A stretch of DNA of 26,267 nt, from the IMG/VR virus record IMGVR_UViG_3300002040_000067, positions 1-26,267 of that record; one strand, given 5' to 3'. The notes beneath the pieces were generated by a model that worked only from the letters and a program-made list of their open reading frames with translations, ran no database searches and was not told the DNA's origin. Every line of letters starts with the position of its first letter. Positions within the stretch are counted from its first letter, which is position 1. A program made the position numbers and the translations under genes. Below are positions 10,201 through 19,248 of this stretch, one piece after another. Source of the stretch: a virus.

Positions 10201-13200
10201 ATTGAAAAACTATTATCAGTATTAACAATTGCAAAAACTTGTGAAGGAAGTTCTTCATTTATAGAACCATTTTTATACATCATTGGAGTCGATCCAACTC
10301 CAACAAAAGTCGATTTTGGAGTGTATATTAATTCTTCATTATCACTAAATAAATGATCATTTATCGAAAATTCACCTGTTGAAAGATTGAGAATATCACT
10401 ATCTGATGGGTTAAATGATTTGGCAAAAATTGGAATGGTATTTGATCTTAATATAAAATTACTCTTATTAATCCTTTCCCCATTAATTGCTAGATATGAA
10501 GAAGTGTTTACAGTTTCGATAGAGTTTCCATACAAAAGATTTGGTGCTTGATTAATCAAATCAACCGTAGTATATAAGCACTCACTAAATGATTTGATTT
10601 CTAAATCACCACTAAAATTAGAATCTGGGTAGAATTTTAATAATACATTACTTCCATTATATTCTCCACCAAATGTTCCAATACCAATTGCAGTATCAAA
10701 TGTTCCGATACCAGAAGATGAAAGAAATGCTGATTGTTGTGTATAAATGTTAGTTCCATCTTGAACCATCATTATTTGTTGAATGGATTTGGTAGTTCCT
10801 ATTCCAACCTCAACTAAAGATCTTGCAGAATCAAAATTATCTTTATTTAATATTAAGAAGGAGGTAGAAACTCCAGAAGTAGTCCTAGAAAAACTTGATT
10901 CATAAAATGCTGATCTTTCATTACCTTCTAGTTGATTTGGTAAAATATATCTAAACGTTCCAACGCCAACAGACGTAGATCCAAAACCAACTATACGTGT
11001 TTTGACAATTACATCTTCATCAGTATCATTAATATATTTTAAATTAAATAATCCAGAATCTATATCTGCACCGAAAGAACCTATAAAATTATTTGATCTT
11101 GAAAAATTACCAGTATCAAAATAATACTCTGAAATACTAGTATTAGATCCATCATGAGTTACATATAACTCAACAAAGTTCATTTCATTACTAACTTCTT
11201 TATAAACCTGTGCATTAACATGGAAAGAGGTAATATCATCAGTTGAAACACCAATAATATTACTTGTAGTATCCACCAGGCATATTTGACTGCGAGAAGT
11301 TAAATCAACAAATCCTATTGATGTTGTACCCAATCCAATAATTTGATTATCGAATTTTTTATCAATATACTTAATATCATACTCGGTATTATAAGGATCT
11401 TTAGGAGTAAATCTTAAATACTTAGTATCAAATTCGTCAGTTTCTATTGAAAAATTGCCATATTGTTCACCACTTGCTGAAGTTAAACCAGTTCCTATAT
11501 TAACTAAGGATTGTTTTTCTAAAATAGCAATATTACTATTAGTTGGATTATTTAAGAATACTAAACTTGTTAGTTGTATTTCATTTTTGTTACTTATGTC
11601 AGAAACTTTAAATAGATAGTTATTATAAGAATTTGCATTATCAATCTTTAATATGTCTTTATATGTAAAAGGTTCATCCTCAGAATTAGAGAATTGGTTT
11701 GAAATGTCATCTATTTTTAAAACAACATTAGATATAGATTCTTGATAATTTGTAAGTTTTTTATTTTTTAATTTTATAAATTTTGATTTATTTTGTATAA
11801 TATTTACATCTTTCACAAAAGCAAAATTATTGATAGTATCAATTCTCCTTTCTTCAATATAATCTTTTATAATAGTAGTTTCATCAGAAAAAGTAGTAAT
11901 TCCAATATTTTCATCTTCATCAGAAATAATTTCTGTATCTGAGAAATTTTTAGTTCCGATGGAATGAACTAAACTATTGATAGGTGTTCTAATATCATTC
12001 CATTGTTGTCTACTCTTAATAGAATATGATAAATTTTGATAATAATCATTATCTTGAAGAACTTGGAAATCTTCACTCAATTTCCCAGTTTCATTTCTCC
12101 AACCTTCAGATATTCTATTAGAAAATTTAATATCAAATATTCCACTATAATTTTCAATAGATTCTATAGTGGCAATGTTTCCTGTAGTTTTACCTGTGAT
12201 TATTTCATTGGGAGAAAGATTGTAAGAACCAATTAGTTTAATATAACCAGAATTATCATAACCAACAACCTCAAGATCTCTATCAACACCATTAGACAAT
12301 ATTGTTTCACCGATTTCAAATTCTGATGGTGTTAATGAAATTGAGAATGTAGGATAATTATTTTTAGATACAATGGTTCCAAAAGAATCTTGAATTGTTT
12401 TAGCAATTCCTGTGTTTGTTCCTAGACCGAAAATGCTAATAGTTACTTGATCATCGTTAATTCCGCCAAATAATCTTTTGTTTTTATAATCAGTTACTTT
12501 AAAGAATCTATACCCATAGTCACTGGAATTAAATCCTTCACCATCTGTTCCGAATTTTTGAATACCTTCAATAAAAACTTGCTCATCCACCACAAAAACA
12601 TCTGTAGAAAATCCTACCGGTGGTGTTGTTATAATACAAGTAAAAATACCAGTATTTGATGATTGAACTTCTTTAATGCTAACTCCATTACTATTATTGA
12701 TAGTAAAAAGTTCTGCCGATTGATCAGAGATTCCCTTGGGGGAATTATCGACAAATAAACTGGTGATTGAATTTCCAGTAATTTTTGGTATTATCAATCC
12801 ATTATTTAATACATTTCTTGTAATATTATTCACAACAATAATTTCTGGTGGTGAAGTATATCCAGATCCACCAGAAATTATTGTTACAATACCAACTGTA
12901 TTTGAATTCTTTAATTTAATTTTTGGAGACAAGAAAGCATGTGGCCTTAAAGTTTTATCGGAAGAATATTGAAAATTTTCGTTAACTAATTTTGTTTCTT
13001 TAATTTTCCCCATACTATTGGAATTTAAAGAAACAGATAAATTTTTTCCATTTGCCGTATTTACGTTTAAAAATGAGGGCAATTTTTTATATCCAAATCC
13101 ACTAGATATAATTCTAACCGCATTTACTGGACCAGAAGATGATGTTGAAGTTGTCGTATATTCTAAATTATCACATTCTGCGGAAATATATTCTATTTTT

Positions 13201-16200
13201 TCTGGAGATTCATTTAGAGAAATTTGAAAAGTAGTTGACCCTATACCAGAAATATTATAAGTTTTATTATAAACACTATCACTAAATAAAATTTCTGAAA
13301 AATTATTTACATCTTTATCAGAAGAACTTATATAACCAGATTTTTCTAAAGAATAATAAAGTCTTTTTGGTAATTCGGAACTGTAATTAATAGTAAAAGA
13401 AGCATTAGTAGATATTCCTACTGTTCCTACACCAATTGTACTAAAAGTTTCTGTAGAACCTGTTGACACAAACTCATTATTAAAATCTTGATCATAATAA
13501 AGTTTAAATTCATACCCAGATAAAGAAGAATCTGTTAAATCAAATACTAAATTATTATTTTTGACTGATTGTAATTGTGGATTAATTAGTGATATTATTT
13601 GTGAAGAACCTCCCGTAGAAGCAAAACTTACAACTGTTGGTGGATTTTGTTGAGAATCTATTAAAGTCTCACAGAGATTAATTGTATTTCTATTAATTTT
13701 ATAAACAAAATATTCATTATATCCATTATCCTCATAAAGAACTTTATCACCAGTTACTAATTCATGATTGGTAATTGTAATTTCATTAGTTGTAGTATTA
13801 ATTCCTGTAGAGTTGAATCCAATTGGATTGACTACAATATTATCAATTTCTGATTTATAAAGAACACGAACCGCTGTTGAGGTTCCAATACCCACTGAAA
13901 GATTTGGTTGAACATTCATAGTGATTAAATCACCATTAGATAATCCATGTGAATATGAAGTTGATATTGAAACTGTTGAGATAATTTTCTCAATTTTTCC
14001 AAGTTTTTGTATGTTATTAGTATCGAAATAATAATTATCAGCATTATCACCTCCAGATCTAAAGAAAACTTCATCGGAAGTGAGAGAAGTTTTTATCCCA
14101 ATAGTGCTTGGAGACTTATTGACAGCATATACTGGTTCTGTTGTTGGAATAGGAAATGGCGTTCCTGTAGGAGATGTTGAAATTAAAATGGCACCAGTAT
14201 TGCCATTTTGACTAAATGTAAGTTTCTGATTAGTTTGAAGAGAATGATCTTTAATACTAATTCTTTGTGTGGGAATAGATCCAGAAATTACCTCTTGACC
14301 AAACGGATATGACACTTCATATCCCAATCCTGCCGTTGTTCCAAAACCAACAGATTCTTGTGGATTAAAATAAAATCTATTGTTTACTTTAGAGACAAAA
14401 TAATCTACGTTTTGATTAATTGTAAATGTTTTTGGTTTGAATGATACTGCTGTTCCAACAGTATGTGCAATTCCAGAATCACCTCTTTTTACTCTAAAAA
14501 TATTTTTATTTGGATATATATTTAAAATTTCTAAAGTTTCAGTTCCAATCTCAATACTACTGCCAACAGAAATTCCAGATGGAATTTGCGTCACATAAAT
14601 TTCTGTTGTTGCAGCACCAGTTCCTCCAATCTCTGTAGTTATTCCTATAGTTGGGATAATTGGGACCTTAATTTTAAATGAACCATTTAAAATTGAAAGA
14701 TTTGAAGTACTAAATCCGGATATCACGACAATATCATTGTCTAACAATGTATGAAAAGGAGAAATTGTTACAGTTACTTTATTATCTCCACTTAGAGTAA
14801 ATATTGCATCATTATATACTTCATATGAAGTATCAATTCTATCAACATCCCTCCCCTTTAAGGATGAGACAATAGCACTAATTCCTCCACCTTCAGTATT
14901 GTCATTGTTGAAATTCAATGATTCGTTTACTTTGTAATTATCTCCACTATTGATAACCGAGATATTAGAAATTGTTCCTTCACTGATAGATTCGACTATT
15001 ACTTTTTGTCTTTTGATGTCATCATTTTCGACAATAAAATCATTACCGGCATTCTTTTCTAAAATTTTATAACCCAAAGTATTTCTAGAAAGAGATGAAT
15101 TATTAAAATTAAATTTTTGATTTAAACTTTTATTTTCCTCAATCGTATTTGATCGAAAAGAATTTCCAATGAAATATGGAAACTGGGGTTCTTTTGTTAT
15201 TTGATCTATAACTGCGTAATATGCATAGACTCCATTTGGAAAATCATTAGTCTTTGAAAATCTTCCATTATTTCTATCAAGATCACCATTTTGAGGATTA
15301 TAACTATAATCTTCATTAAAAAATCCTAAAGGAAACTCAGATTCTGATGGTCTATCATAAACATTTGTTATACTTTGTGTATAACTAGATGTCATAGTTT
15401 TAATACCAGAATTTATATTGTTTGGGTCTGGAGTTGAATATGGACCATAGATAGGATTTCCATCATATGCCCATCCAATGATATTAGATAAAGTCTCACC
15501 AGTATCTTCAAATGAAGATTGCAAATCTTCAAAATATCCAGTTACTGAATATGATAATTCATCATTCTCATCTTTTAATATTTCAGTTTGTTTTGTAGAT
15601 AATTTTTCGACTTGATTGACAGTAAGTTCTCTTATAGATGCATCTAAAATTTGATCGCTACCACTAGAAACTACTTTAATTTTAGTAGAAGTTGAATATC
15701 CTATTCCTGGATTAATAATATTAACATCGGTAATTTTTTCATTAGTAACTATTGCTCTTAATTTAGCACCACTTCCTGCATTAGTTGGGTCTAAAACGAT
15801 TAAATCTGGAGTAGAAAAATATTCAAGTCCACCAAATTGTATATTTACTTCATTTATAGATCCATTAGATATGATAGGATTTATTTGGCCATCTCTACCA
15901 TTTTTAACTGTAAATGATGGGGATTTTTCAAAATTGAGAATATTCGATCCGTATCCAGTTCCTGGTTCATAAACATAAATTTGTTCAATAGATCCTTTTA
16001 CAACTGGTGTTACTTCTATAGATTGAATTTGTGTTGTTGTTCCAATACCAACTGATGTAAACTCAATATTTGCTCTTATATCTGGATATTTAAACTCTTG
16101 GAATCCACTCCCTACGGTGTTTAATTCTTCATATTTTTTTCTTTCATAATTTGTAATATTTGTTCCTCCAATACCAGCATCACATAACCTAAAAGAATTT

Positions 16201-19200
16201 TCGTCAATTTTTAAAACATAATATTGATTTTCAGTTGTAATTCCTGATATTTTACTTGTTTCATAACTATACTCTACAATTTCACCATTATTAAATCCAT
16301 GATTTTTAAAGTTGATAGAGTTTTGTGTTGTGGTGATTCCTGCCGGTTTAACTAAAAGTTTTCTATTTGTAAATGAACCCCCATCAATTACTTTTATTTC
16401 TGAAATAGTATTATTAGAAAATTCGGTTAAAAATTTATGAGTTCCACTTAGTGAAGTTGTTGCAAAAGAAACTTGATTAGTCTCATTTAAATAATCATTA
16501 AAATTATCGAATAACGTTATTGTTGTGTTATTATCAATTTTTGCAAAATAATCTTTATTATCAGATAATTGCGAGATTCCTAATCCAATACTAACACTCT
16601 CATTACCATTATTTCTATAAGTAATTTTTTGACCATTTGAAAAATTATGATCATTTAAAAATGTTAGTTGATTGGTGGTTGTACTTATACCACCACCCTG
16701 TGTAGTTGCTCTTGCATCAAATAATACTTCCCTTCTTCTTTTAATTAATACTGGTTCAAAAAATCCTCCAGATCTATTTCCACCAGTAACATCAACCGAT
16801 AATACTTCTTTAATATCAAAATTTTGCTTATCTACAATAATATCTGTTAATGTTCCAGTTATAACCGGTTGGACTAAAGATGTTATTCCGATACCGGATG
16901 ATACTTGTATTTTTGGAACATTAACAACATCAAAATTATGCCCACTATTTAAAATTTTAATATTTTTAATCGGACCATAATAAATTTTATCAAAAGTTTT
17001 ATAATTTGATATTTCAACTCCATTAATCAACATTCCTATTGATCCTGGAATTGTTTCCTCTAAATTTCCATTTTTAATATTAGGATTGAGAGAAAATTTC
17101 TTAAGAATTTTTTGGGGATTTAATATTTCTGATTTTTGAGAATATAAAGTAAAAGTATGAGTTCCTAATACTGGAGAAGATGCTGCTCCTTCAGATGATA
17201 CTGATTTGAATTGAACGGCATTTAGATTAGAATCCAAAAAAGAAGGAGAAGTATAAAGTTTTATTTTTTTCTTATTACTACCAGATAAAACCTTAATATA
17301 ATAAGAACCTTCTTCCAATCCATTTAAAGGATCACCAGACGATCTATATTGAATTCTTTCTCCACTTATAAATGGAACAGGAGTACCAAAAAGGATAGTA
17401 GAGTATAGTCCAGTGACCTCATCATAATCAACAAGAGGGTCTTCAGAAGAAGGTGAAATTGATGATGAGTTAATTGATTTTGTTATCTGATATGAATAAG
17501 AATTTGTAAGACCATTTCCCCAGGATGGAAGTGAATTTGATGCTATATATGCAAAATTATCATCATCAACATACATGTTCTGAACATCAGAAATAATGCT
17601 ATTATTCTGATATTTGAAATTAACAGAGGTACTATTTGCTTTATTAATTTTTCTTCTTAACTTTATAGACTGTTCCTCATTTGGAGAGAAAGAGCTTAGA
17701 TTTGATATAAAAACAGAATTGGTTATAATATCTGAATTTACATACGGAGTGTCTGAAGTATCTGTAGGATATATTATATCGTTTGTTTTTTCATCTATAA
17801 ATTCTACTCGATCACCCTTCTTTAATTGAGACCTATCGACAGAAGTTTGTAATATAACACCAATTGGAGACGAACCTCCTATAAAACTATCAATTTTTAT
17901 TGAAGAACTTGTGTTATAGATCCAAGAATTTGCAAAAATTTCTCTATAGGTTTTACTTTGTTCTGGGTTTTCAATTAAAGTTCCAATACTCTTAATTTTT
18001 AAAATCTGGCCTTCATCTACAGAAATTGAATCTGATTTTTGGATAAAATCTGAAAGAACTCCCCTCAATCTAAGAACAACTTTTTTCGATACATCTCCAT
18101 TTTCATAAGAAAAATATGTATCATCCGAAAAAATATCTTCCTCAGAAGTAATTGTATTTCCGACACCGGAGCATCCCAAAAATTGATTGACACTTTTATC
18201 TGAATATATAATAGTATTATTTTTGGAATATATTGTTCCTGTCTGACCAAATCCAATTGTGGAATCTACAGATATTACAGAAGCACCAACACTAACATTC
18301 TCTAAAATTTTTGAGTTGGGGGTAATTGTGAAATTGCCCTGAACATTGCTATTATCACTATATCCAACAAATAAACCTATTTTAAAATATTGTTTTTGCT
18401 CTCTTGTAAAGATTTCAACTGAAGATATTGAAGCGTATACTGCAGAATCTTTTGATTTAGTTAATGTCTGTCCTACTATTTTTGTAATATCTCCGCTGAT
18501 AGATTCAGCAACACATACTTCTTTTCTAATAAAATCTGCATTTGATGATTTTATTAGATATTCTTCAAGATTAATTACTTTAGGAGTTTCTCCAAATAAT
18601 ACATTAAATAATATTCTGAATGAATCATTAGTACCTTTTGATTCATAAAAAGATCTTGATGATTTTATAAAGTTTCCGGCATCTATTCTAGAGTCAAAAA
18701 TTTTATCTTCAAATCCTGGAGTATATGAAGATTTTAATTTTTTATAAAATTCCTTTAAAAATAAAGAACTTAAATTCTGTACTGAGGAATTTGAAGTGTG
18801 GGAATCAATAGTTGTATTTGAAAATACTAACTCTTCTTCATTTAAATCTTGATGATAACTAGTAATTCCACTAAAACCACGAACACATCCAGTAAAAGTA
18901 TTTGTAGTGATTCCAGTATATGTTATAATTTCATCATCAATCTTTAATAAACCATATTGTTTAGGAAATCCTTTTGTATTAGAAACCTGAATTACATCAT
19001 CATCTAATCCGACATCAGAGGATAAATTTATTGACCCTACAACTACTTCTGGAGTTAGGTTATCTACTTTTAAATATTGATCTAAATTTTCTGCAATATC
19101 AACAGGACCTCCCTGATATTCTTGAGAAATATAATATTGCTTTAAAAAATCTACTGCTTTTGGACTTTCACCTAGGACATACTCCGGCAATTGATTAGAA

Positions 19201-19247
19201 ATTATGTCCTGAATCTTGATTCTAGATTCAATTCCAGTTTGTATCAT
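7233..19247 (-). CDS. Giant multi-repeat virion structural protein at the gene 7 position
   Basis: One uninterrupted frame of 4004 codons, 46% of the window. It starts one base after the gene 6 stop (TAATATG, with AGAAAG as weak ribosome site) and ends 30 bases before gene 8. The N-terminus (residues 1-65, with QLPEYVLGESPKAVDFLKQYY) looks like a folded docking segment. Beyond it are long beta-type, Ser/Thr/Asn/Gly-rich stretches with at least three repeat families: H-x-F/L-x-x-G modules, E-I-x-x-x...RG modules and GSGY modules. A YHYH-like domain lies at residues 1258-1363 (GWAYDGNPIYGPY, then YAYY and FPYFIGNSF). Residues about 3540-3590 hold an IINGIIQEPGVSYIFDGG block that I associate with cyanophage tail proteins. 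I see no signal peptide, transmembrane segment or clear enzyme site. T4 gp7 is 1032 aa and sits between gp6 and gp8, so this protein may be its positional replacement in the wedge, a fibre, or both. That role is inference. Confidence 0.85.
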   Translation of the reverse strand: MIQTGIESRIKIQDIISNQLPEYVLGESPKAVDFLKQYYISQEYQGGPVDIAENLDQYLKVDNLTPEVVVGSINLSSDVGLDDDVIQVSNTKGFPKQYGLLKIDDEIITYTGITTNTFTGCVRGFSGITSYHQDLNEEELVFSNTTIDSHTSNSSVQNLSSLFLKEFYKKLKSSYTPGFEDKIFDSRIDAGNFIKSSRSFYESKGTNDSFRILFNVLFGETPKVINLEEYLIKSSNADFIRKEVCVAESISGDITKIVGQTLTKSKDSAVYASISSVEIFTREQKQYFKIGLFVGYSDNSNVQGNFTITPNSKILENVSVGASVISVDSTIGFGQTGTIYSKNNTIIYSDKSVNQFLGCSGVGNTITSEEDIFSDDTYFSYENGDVSKKVVLRLRGVLSDFIQKSDSISVDEGQILKIKSIGTLIENPEQSKTYREIFANSWIYNTSSSIKIDSFIGGSSPIGVILQTSVDRSQLKKGDRVEFIDEKTNDIIYPTDTSDTPYVNSDIITNSVFISNLSSFSPNEEQSIKLRRKINKANSTSVNFKYQNNSIISDVQNMYVDDDNFAYIASNSLPSWGNGLTNSYSYQITKSINSSSISPSSEDPLVDYDEVTGLYSTILFGTPVPFISGERIQYRSSGDPLNGLEEGSYYIKVLSGSNKKKIKLYTSPSFLDSNLNAVQFKSVSSEGAASSPVLGTHTFTLYSQKSEILNPQKILKKFSLNPNIKNGNLEETIPGSIGMLINGVEISNYKTFDKIYYGPIKNIKILNSGHNFDVVNVPKIQVSSGIGITSLVQPVITGTLTDIIVDKQNFDIKEVLSVDVTGGNRSGGFFEPVLIKRRREVLFDARATTQGGGISTTTNQLTFLNDHNFSNGQKITYRNNGNESVSIGLGISQLSDNKDYFAKIDNNTTITLFDNFNDYLNETNQVSFATTSLSGTHKFLTEFSNNTISEIKVIDGGSFTNRKLLVKPAGITTTQNSINFKNHGFNNGEIVEYSYETSKISGITTENQYYVLKIDENSFRLCDAGIGGTNITNYERKKYEELNTVGSGFQEFKYPDIRANIEFTSVGIGTTTQIQSIEVTPVVKGSIEQIYVYEPGTGYGSNILNFEKSPSFTVKNGRDGQINPIISNGSINEVNIQFGGLEYFSTPDLIVLDPTNAGSGAKLRAIVTNEKITDVNIINPGIGYSTSTKIKVVSSGSDQILDASIRELTVNQVEKLSTKQTEILKDENDELSYSVTGYFEDLQSSFEDTGETLSNIIGWAYDGNPIYGPYSTPDPNNINSGIKTMTSSYTQSITNVYDRPSESEFPLGFFNEDYSYNPQNGDLDRNNGRFSKTNDFPNGVYAYYAVIDQITKEPQFPYFIGNSFRSNTIEENKSLNQKFNFNNSSLSRNTLGYKILEKNAGNDFIVENDDIKRQKVIVESISEGTISNISVINSGDNYKVNESLNFNNDNTEGGGISAIVSSLKGRDVDRIDTSYEVYNDAIFTLSGDNKVTVTISPFHTLLDNDIVVISGFSTSNLSILNGSFKIKVPIIPTIGITTEIGGTGAATTEIYVTQIPSGISVGSSIEIGTETLEILNIYPNKNIFRVKRGDSGIAHTVGTAVSFKPKTFTINQNVDYFVSKVNNRFYFNPQESVGFGTTAGLGYEVSYPFGQEVISGSIPTQRISIKDHSLQTNQKLTFSQNGNTGAILISTSPTGTPFPIPTTEPVYAVNKSPSTIGIKTSLTSDEVFFRSGGDNADNYYFDTNNIQKLGKIEKIISTVSISTSYSHGLSNGDLITMNVQPNLSVGIGTSTAVRVLYKSEIDNIVVNPIGFNSTGINTTTNEITITNHELVTGDKVLYEDNGYNEYFVYKINRNTINLCETLIDSQQNPPTVVSFASTGGSSQIISLINPQLQSVKNNNLVFDLTDSSLSGYEFKLYYDQDFNNEFVSTGSTETFSTIGVGTVGISTNASFTINYSSELPKRLYYSLEKSGYISSSDKDVNNFSEILFSDSVYNKTYNISGIGSTTFQISLNESPEKIEYISAECDNLEYTTTSTSSSGPVNAVRIISSGFGYKKLPSFLNVNTANGKNLSVSLNSNSMGKIKETKLVNENFQYSSDKTLRPHAFLSPKIKLKNSNTVGIVTIISGGSGYTSPPEIIVVNNITRNVLNNGLIIPKITGNSITSLFVDNSPKGISDQSAELFTINNSNGVSIKEVQSSNTGIFTCIITTPPVGFSTDVFVVDEQVFIEGIQKFGTDGEGFNSSDYGYRFFKVTDYKNKRLFGGINDDQVTISIFGLGTNTGIAKTIQDSFGTIVSKNNYPTFSISLTPSEFEIGETILSNGVDRDLEVVGYDNSGYIKLIGSYNLSPNEIITGKTTGNIATIESIENYSGIFDIKFSNRISEGWRNETGKLSEDFQVLQDNDYYQNLSYSIKSRQQWNDIRTPINSLVHSIGTKNFSDTEIISDEDENIGITTFSDETTIIKDYIEERRIDTINNFAFVKDVNIIQNKSKFIKLKNKKLTNYQESISNVVLKIDDISNQFSNSEDEPFTYKDILKIDNANSYNNYLFKVSDISNKNEIQLTSLVFLNNPTNSNIAILEKQSLVNIGTGLTSASGEQYGNFSIETDEFDTKYLRFTPKDPYNTEYDIKYIDKKFDNQIIGLGTTSIGFVDLTSRSQICLVDTTSNIIGVSTDDITSFHVNAQVYKEVSNEMNFVELYVTHDGSNTSISEYYFDTGNFSRSNNFIGSFGADIDSGLFNLKYINDTDEDVIVKTRIVGFGSTSVGVGTFRYILPNQLEGNERSAFYESSFSRTTSGVSTSFLILNKDNFDSARSLVEVGIGTTKSIQQIMMVQDGTNIYTQQSAFLSSSGIGTFDTAIGIGTFGGEYNGSNVLLKFYPDSNFSGDLEIKSFSECLYTTVDLINQAPNLLYGNSIETVNTSSYLAINGERINKSNFILRSNTIPIFAKSFNPSDSDILNLSTGEFSINDHLFSDNEELIYTPKSTFVGVGSTPMMYKNGSINEELPSQVFAIVNTDNSFSISTTKAGSAVTFTSIGEGNAHVFAMAKKNEKVIITIDNIVQYPISFTNITQTLSGNGGGISTEATIFTLSDITSISPLNILKIDEEYMNIINVGLGTTNVGPITNTGSEKLVEVERAFVGSSATSHTDGTSSRIYKGSYNIVDDSIFFTKAPRGNSNITRTNNNLIFETSDFTGRVFLRKDYTTNEVYDDISDGFNGIGRTFTLTVGGANTSGVGTIGGNGLVFINGIFQTPTTENNPANNFSIIEQLSPTGISSIVFSGIRTDITDPTSILISESDLNQNQIPRGGLIVSLGSTGGLGYAPLVGAAVTAIISGGVIQNSIGIGTTDNVGSGYNSIVSIGVSIFDPTGDGSGAVITASPVGTGGTLTFNVSNGGSDYSDQTEIFVSEPTYENLEVVGVSRVGVGLTTDTGTGLLLNIDVNANSSTGIGSTYFAVNGFSITRSGYSFRKGDVFTPVGLVTAKDLASPISEYQFTVLDTFSDNFASWQFGELDYIDSIKNFQDGVRLIFPLNYNGSILSFEKPEDSTIELENILIVIINGIIQEPGVSYIFDGGTSFSFTVPPKVEDKIDIFYYRGTRGVDDIQVNNIIPSLERGDDIRIFKNDTIAETITQNQRTIFDVSFSDKFETNLYVDQGVDEVNLKPMSWTKQKTDRRINGEFVYKTRQSIIAQIYPTAKIIKDITTSDSSIFVDDVSNFSYSLDSSLEFNNLSGLIVDGKVDPSPANITATIGAGGTVSSLTIDPENFGSGYVGSTVNIKFQNPLQIDDPQNVGVGTTATATATVGSGGTLTGTTITNPGFGYTIAPNTIISLPDSNTENLNGIGFIKGFSGIITGIEPTSGSGGHPQALKFYLRRATNFGDDLKIGYPIFVKNTIIGSGVTSVDSSNTAIVGIGTTFLDNIYYIHELSRDGDFVGIVTCNIDSGTDVTGLSTSGNHVGEFSWGLFTSITRSSAPISINVSGKTVDVGLSTFPTIQRRGEGIRLTGALPEIKDN
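7770..16015 (-). repeat. Glycine-rich GSGY modules
   Basis: The giant protein repeats a unit of the form GSGA/GSGG, a short beta strand, then [NS]-[PG]-G-x-G-Y-x-x-x-P and a further strand. Copies are near residues 1078-1111 (YEPGTGYGS), 1151-1196 (GSGAKLRAIV, NPGIGYSTS), about 2020 (SSGFGYKKLP), about 2075 (SGGSGYTSPP), 3356-3402 (GDGSGAVITA, NGGSDYSD), 3726-3774 (ENFGSGYVGS) and 3783-3826 (NPGFGYTIAP). The span given covers the outermost copies. Gene 8 carries one more copy. Confidence 0.65.
10300..17421 (-). repeat. Degenerate protein repeat family, H-x-[FL]-x-x-[GN] modules
   Basis: Within the giant protein a module recurs with the core hydrophobic-x-x-H-x-[FL]-x-x-[GN]-[DEQ]-x-[ILV]-x-[YF], often followed about 20-30 residues later by YF/YYV-x-K-I-D/N and a final beta strand. 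Approximate residue positions of copies are 609-672 (lacks the His), 856-919 (HNFSNGQKITY), 974-1029 (HGFNNGEIVEY), 1489-1524 (HTLLDNDIVVI), 1660-1687 (HSLQTNQKLTF), 1756-1782 (HGLSNGDLITM), 1820-1860 (HELVTGDKVLY) and 2957-2982 (HLFSDNEELIY). Nucleotide identity between copies is low, so these are old duplications at protein level. They are probably beta-sandwich or beta-hairpin units. Confidence 0.7.
15160..15476 (-). other. YHYH-like domain inside the giant protein, histidines replaced
   Basis: Residues 1258-1270 read GWAYDGNPIYGPY, close to the signature of the YHYH domain. About 70 residues later, at 1341-1344, the place where the family normally has Y-H-Y-H reads YAYY, followed by FPYFIGNSF at 1355-1363 in place of the usual F/Y-P-Y-x-x-G. 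The frame and the flanking signatures are kept while both histidines are lost, which suggests the fold is retained without a histidine-dependent function. Confidence 0.65.
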
Positions 19248-19248
19248 A

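Larger units (their letters stand above)
9810..18937 (-). repeat. Repeated tail-protein module ending in an RGF/RGD-H motif
   Basis: Four related segments of the giant protein have the pattern I-D/G-x-E-x-[ILM]-x-[YI]-x-x-[IV] followed by F/V-x-[VC]-x-R-[GA]-x-x-G and often a histidine. They lie at residues about 104-131 (IDDEIITYTGI, GCVRGFSGITSYH), 337-362 (NTIIYSD, FLGCSGVGN, degenerate), 1563-1600 (IGTETLEIL, RVKRGDSGIAHTVG) and 3097-3145 (IDEEYMNII, VERAFVGSSATSHTDG). The pattern resembles a module I know from many phage tail proteins (E-x-I-x-V-x-x-x-V-x-R-G-x-x-G-T-x-A-x-x-H). The copies are spread along the protein rather than in tandem. Confidence 0.6.
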
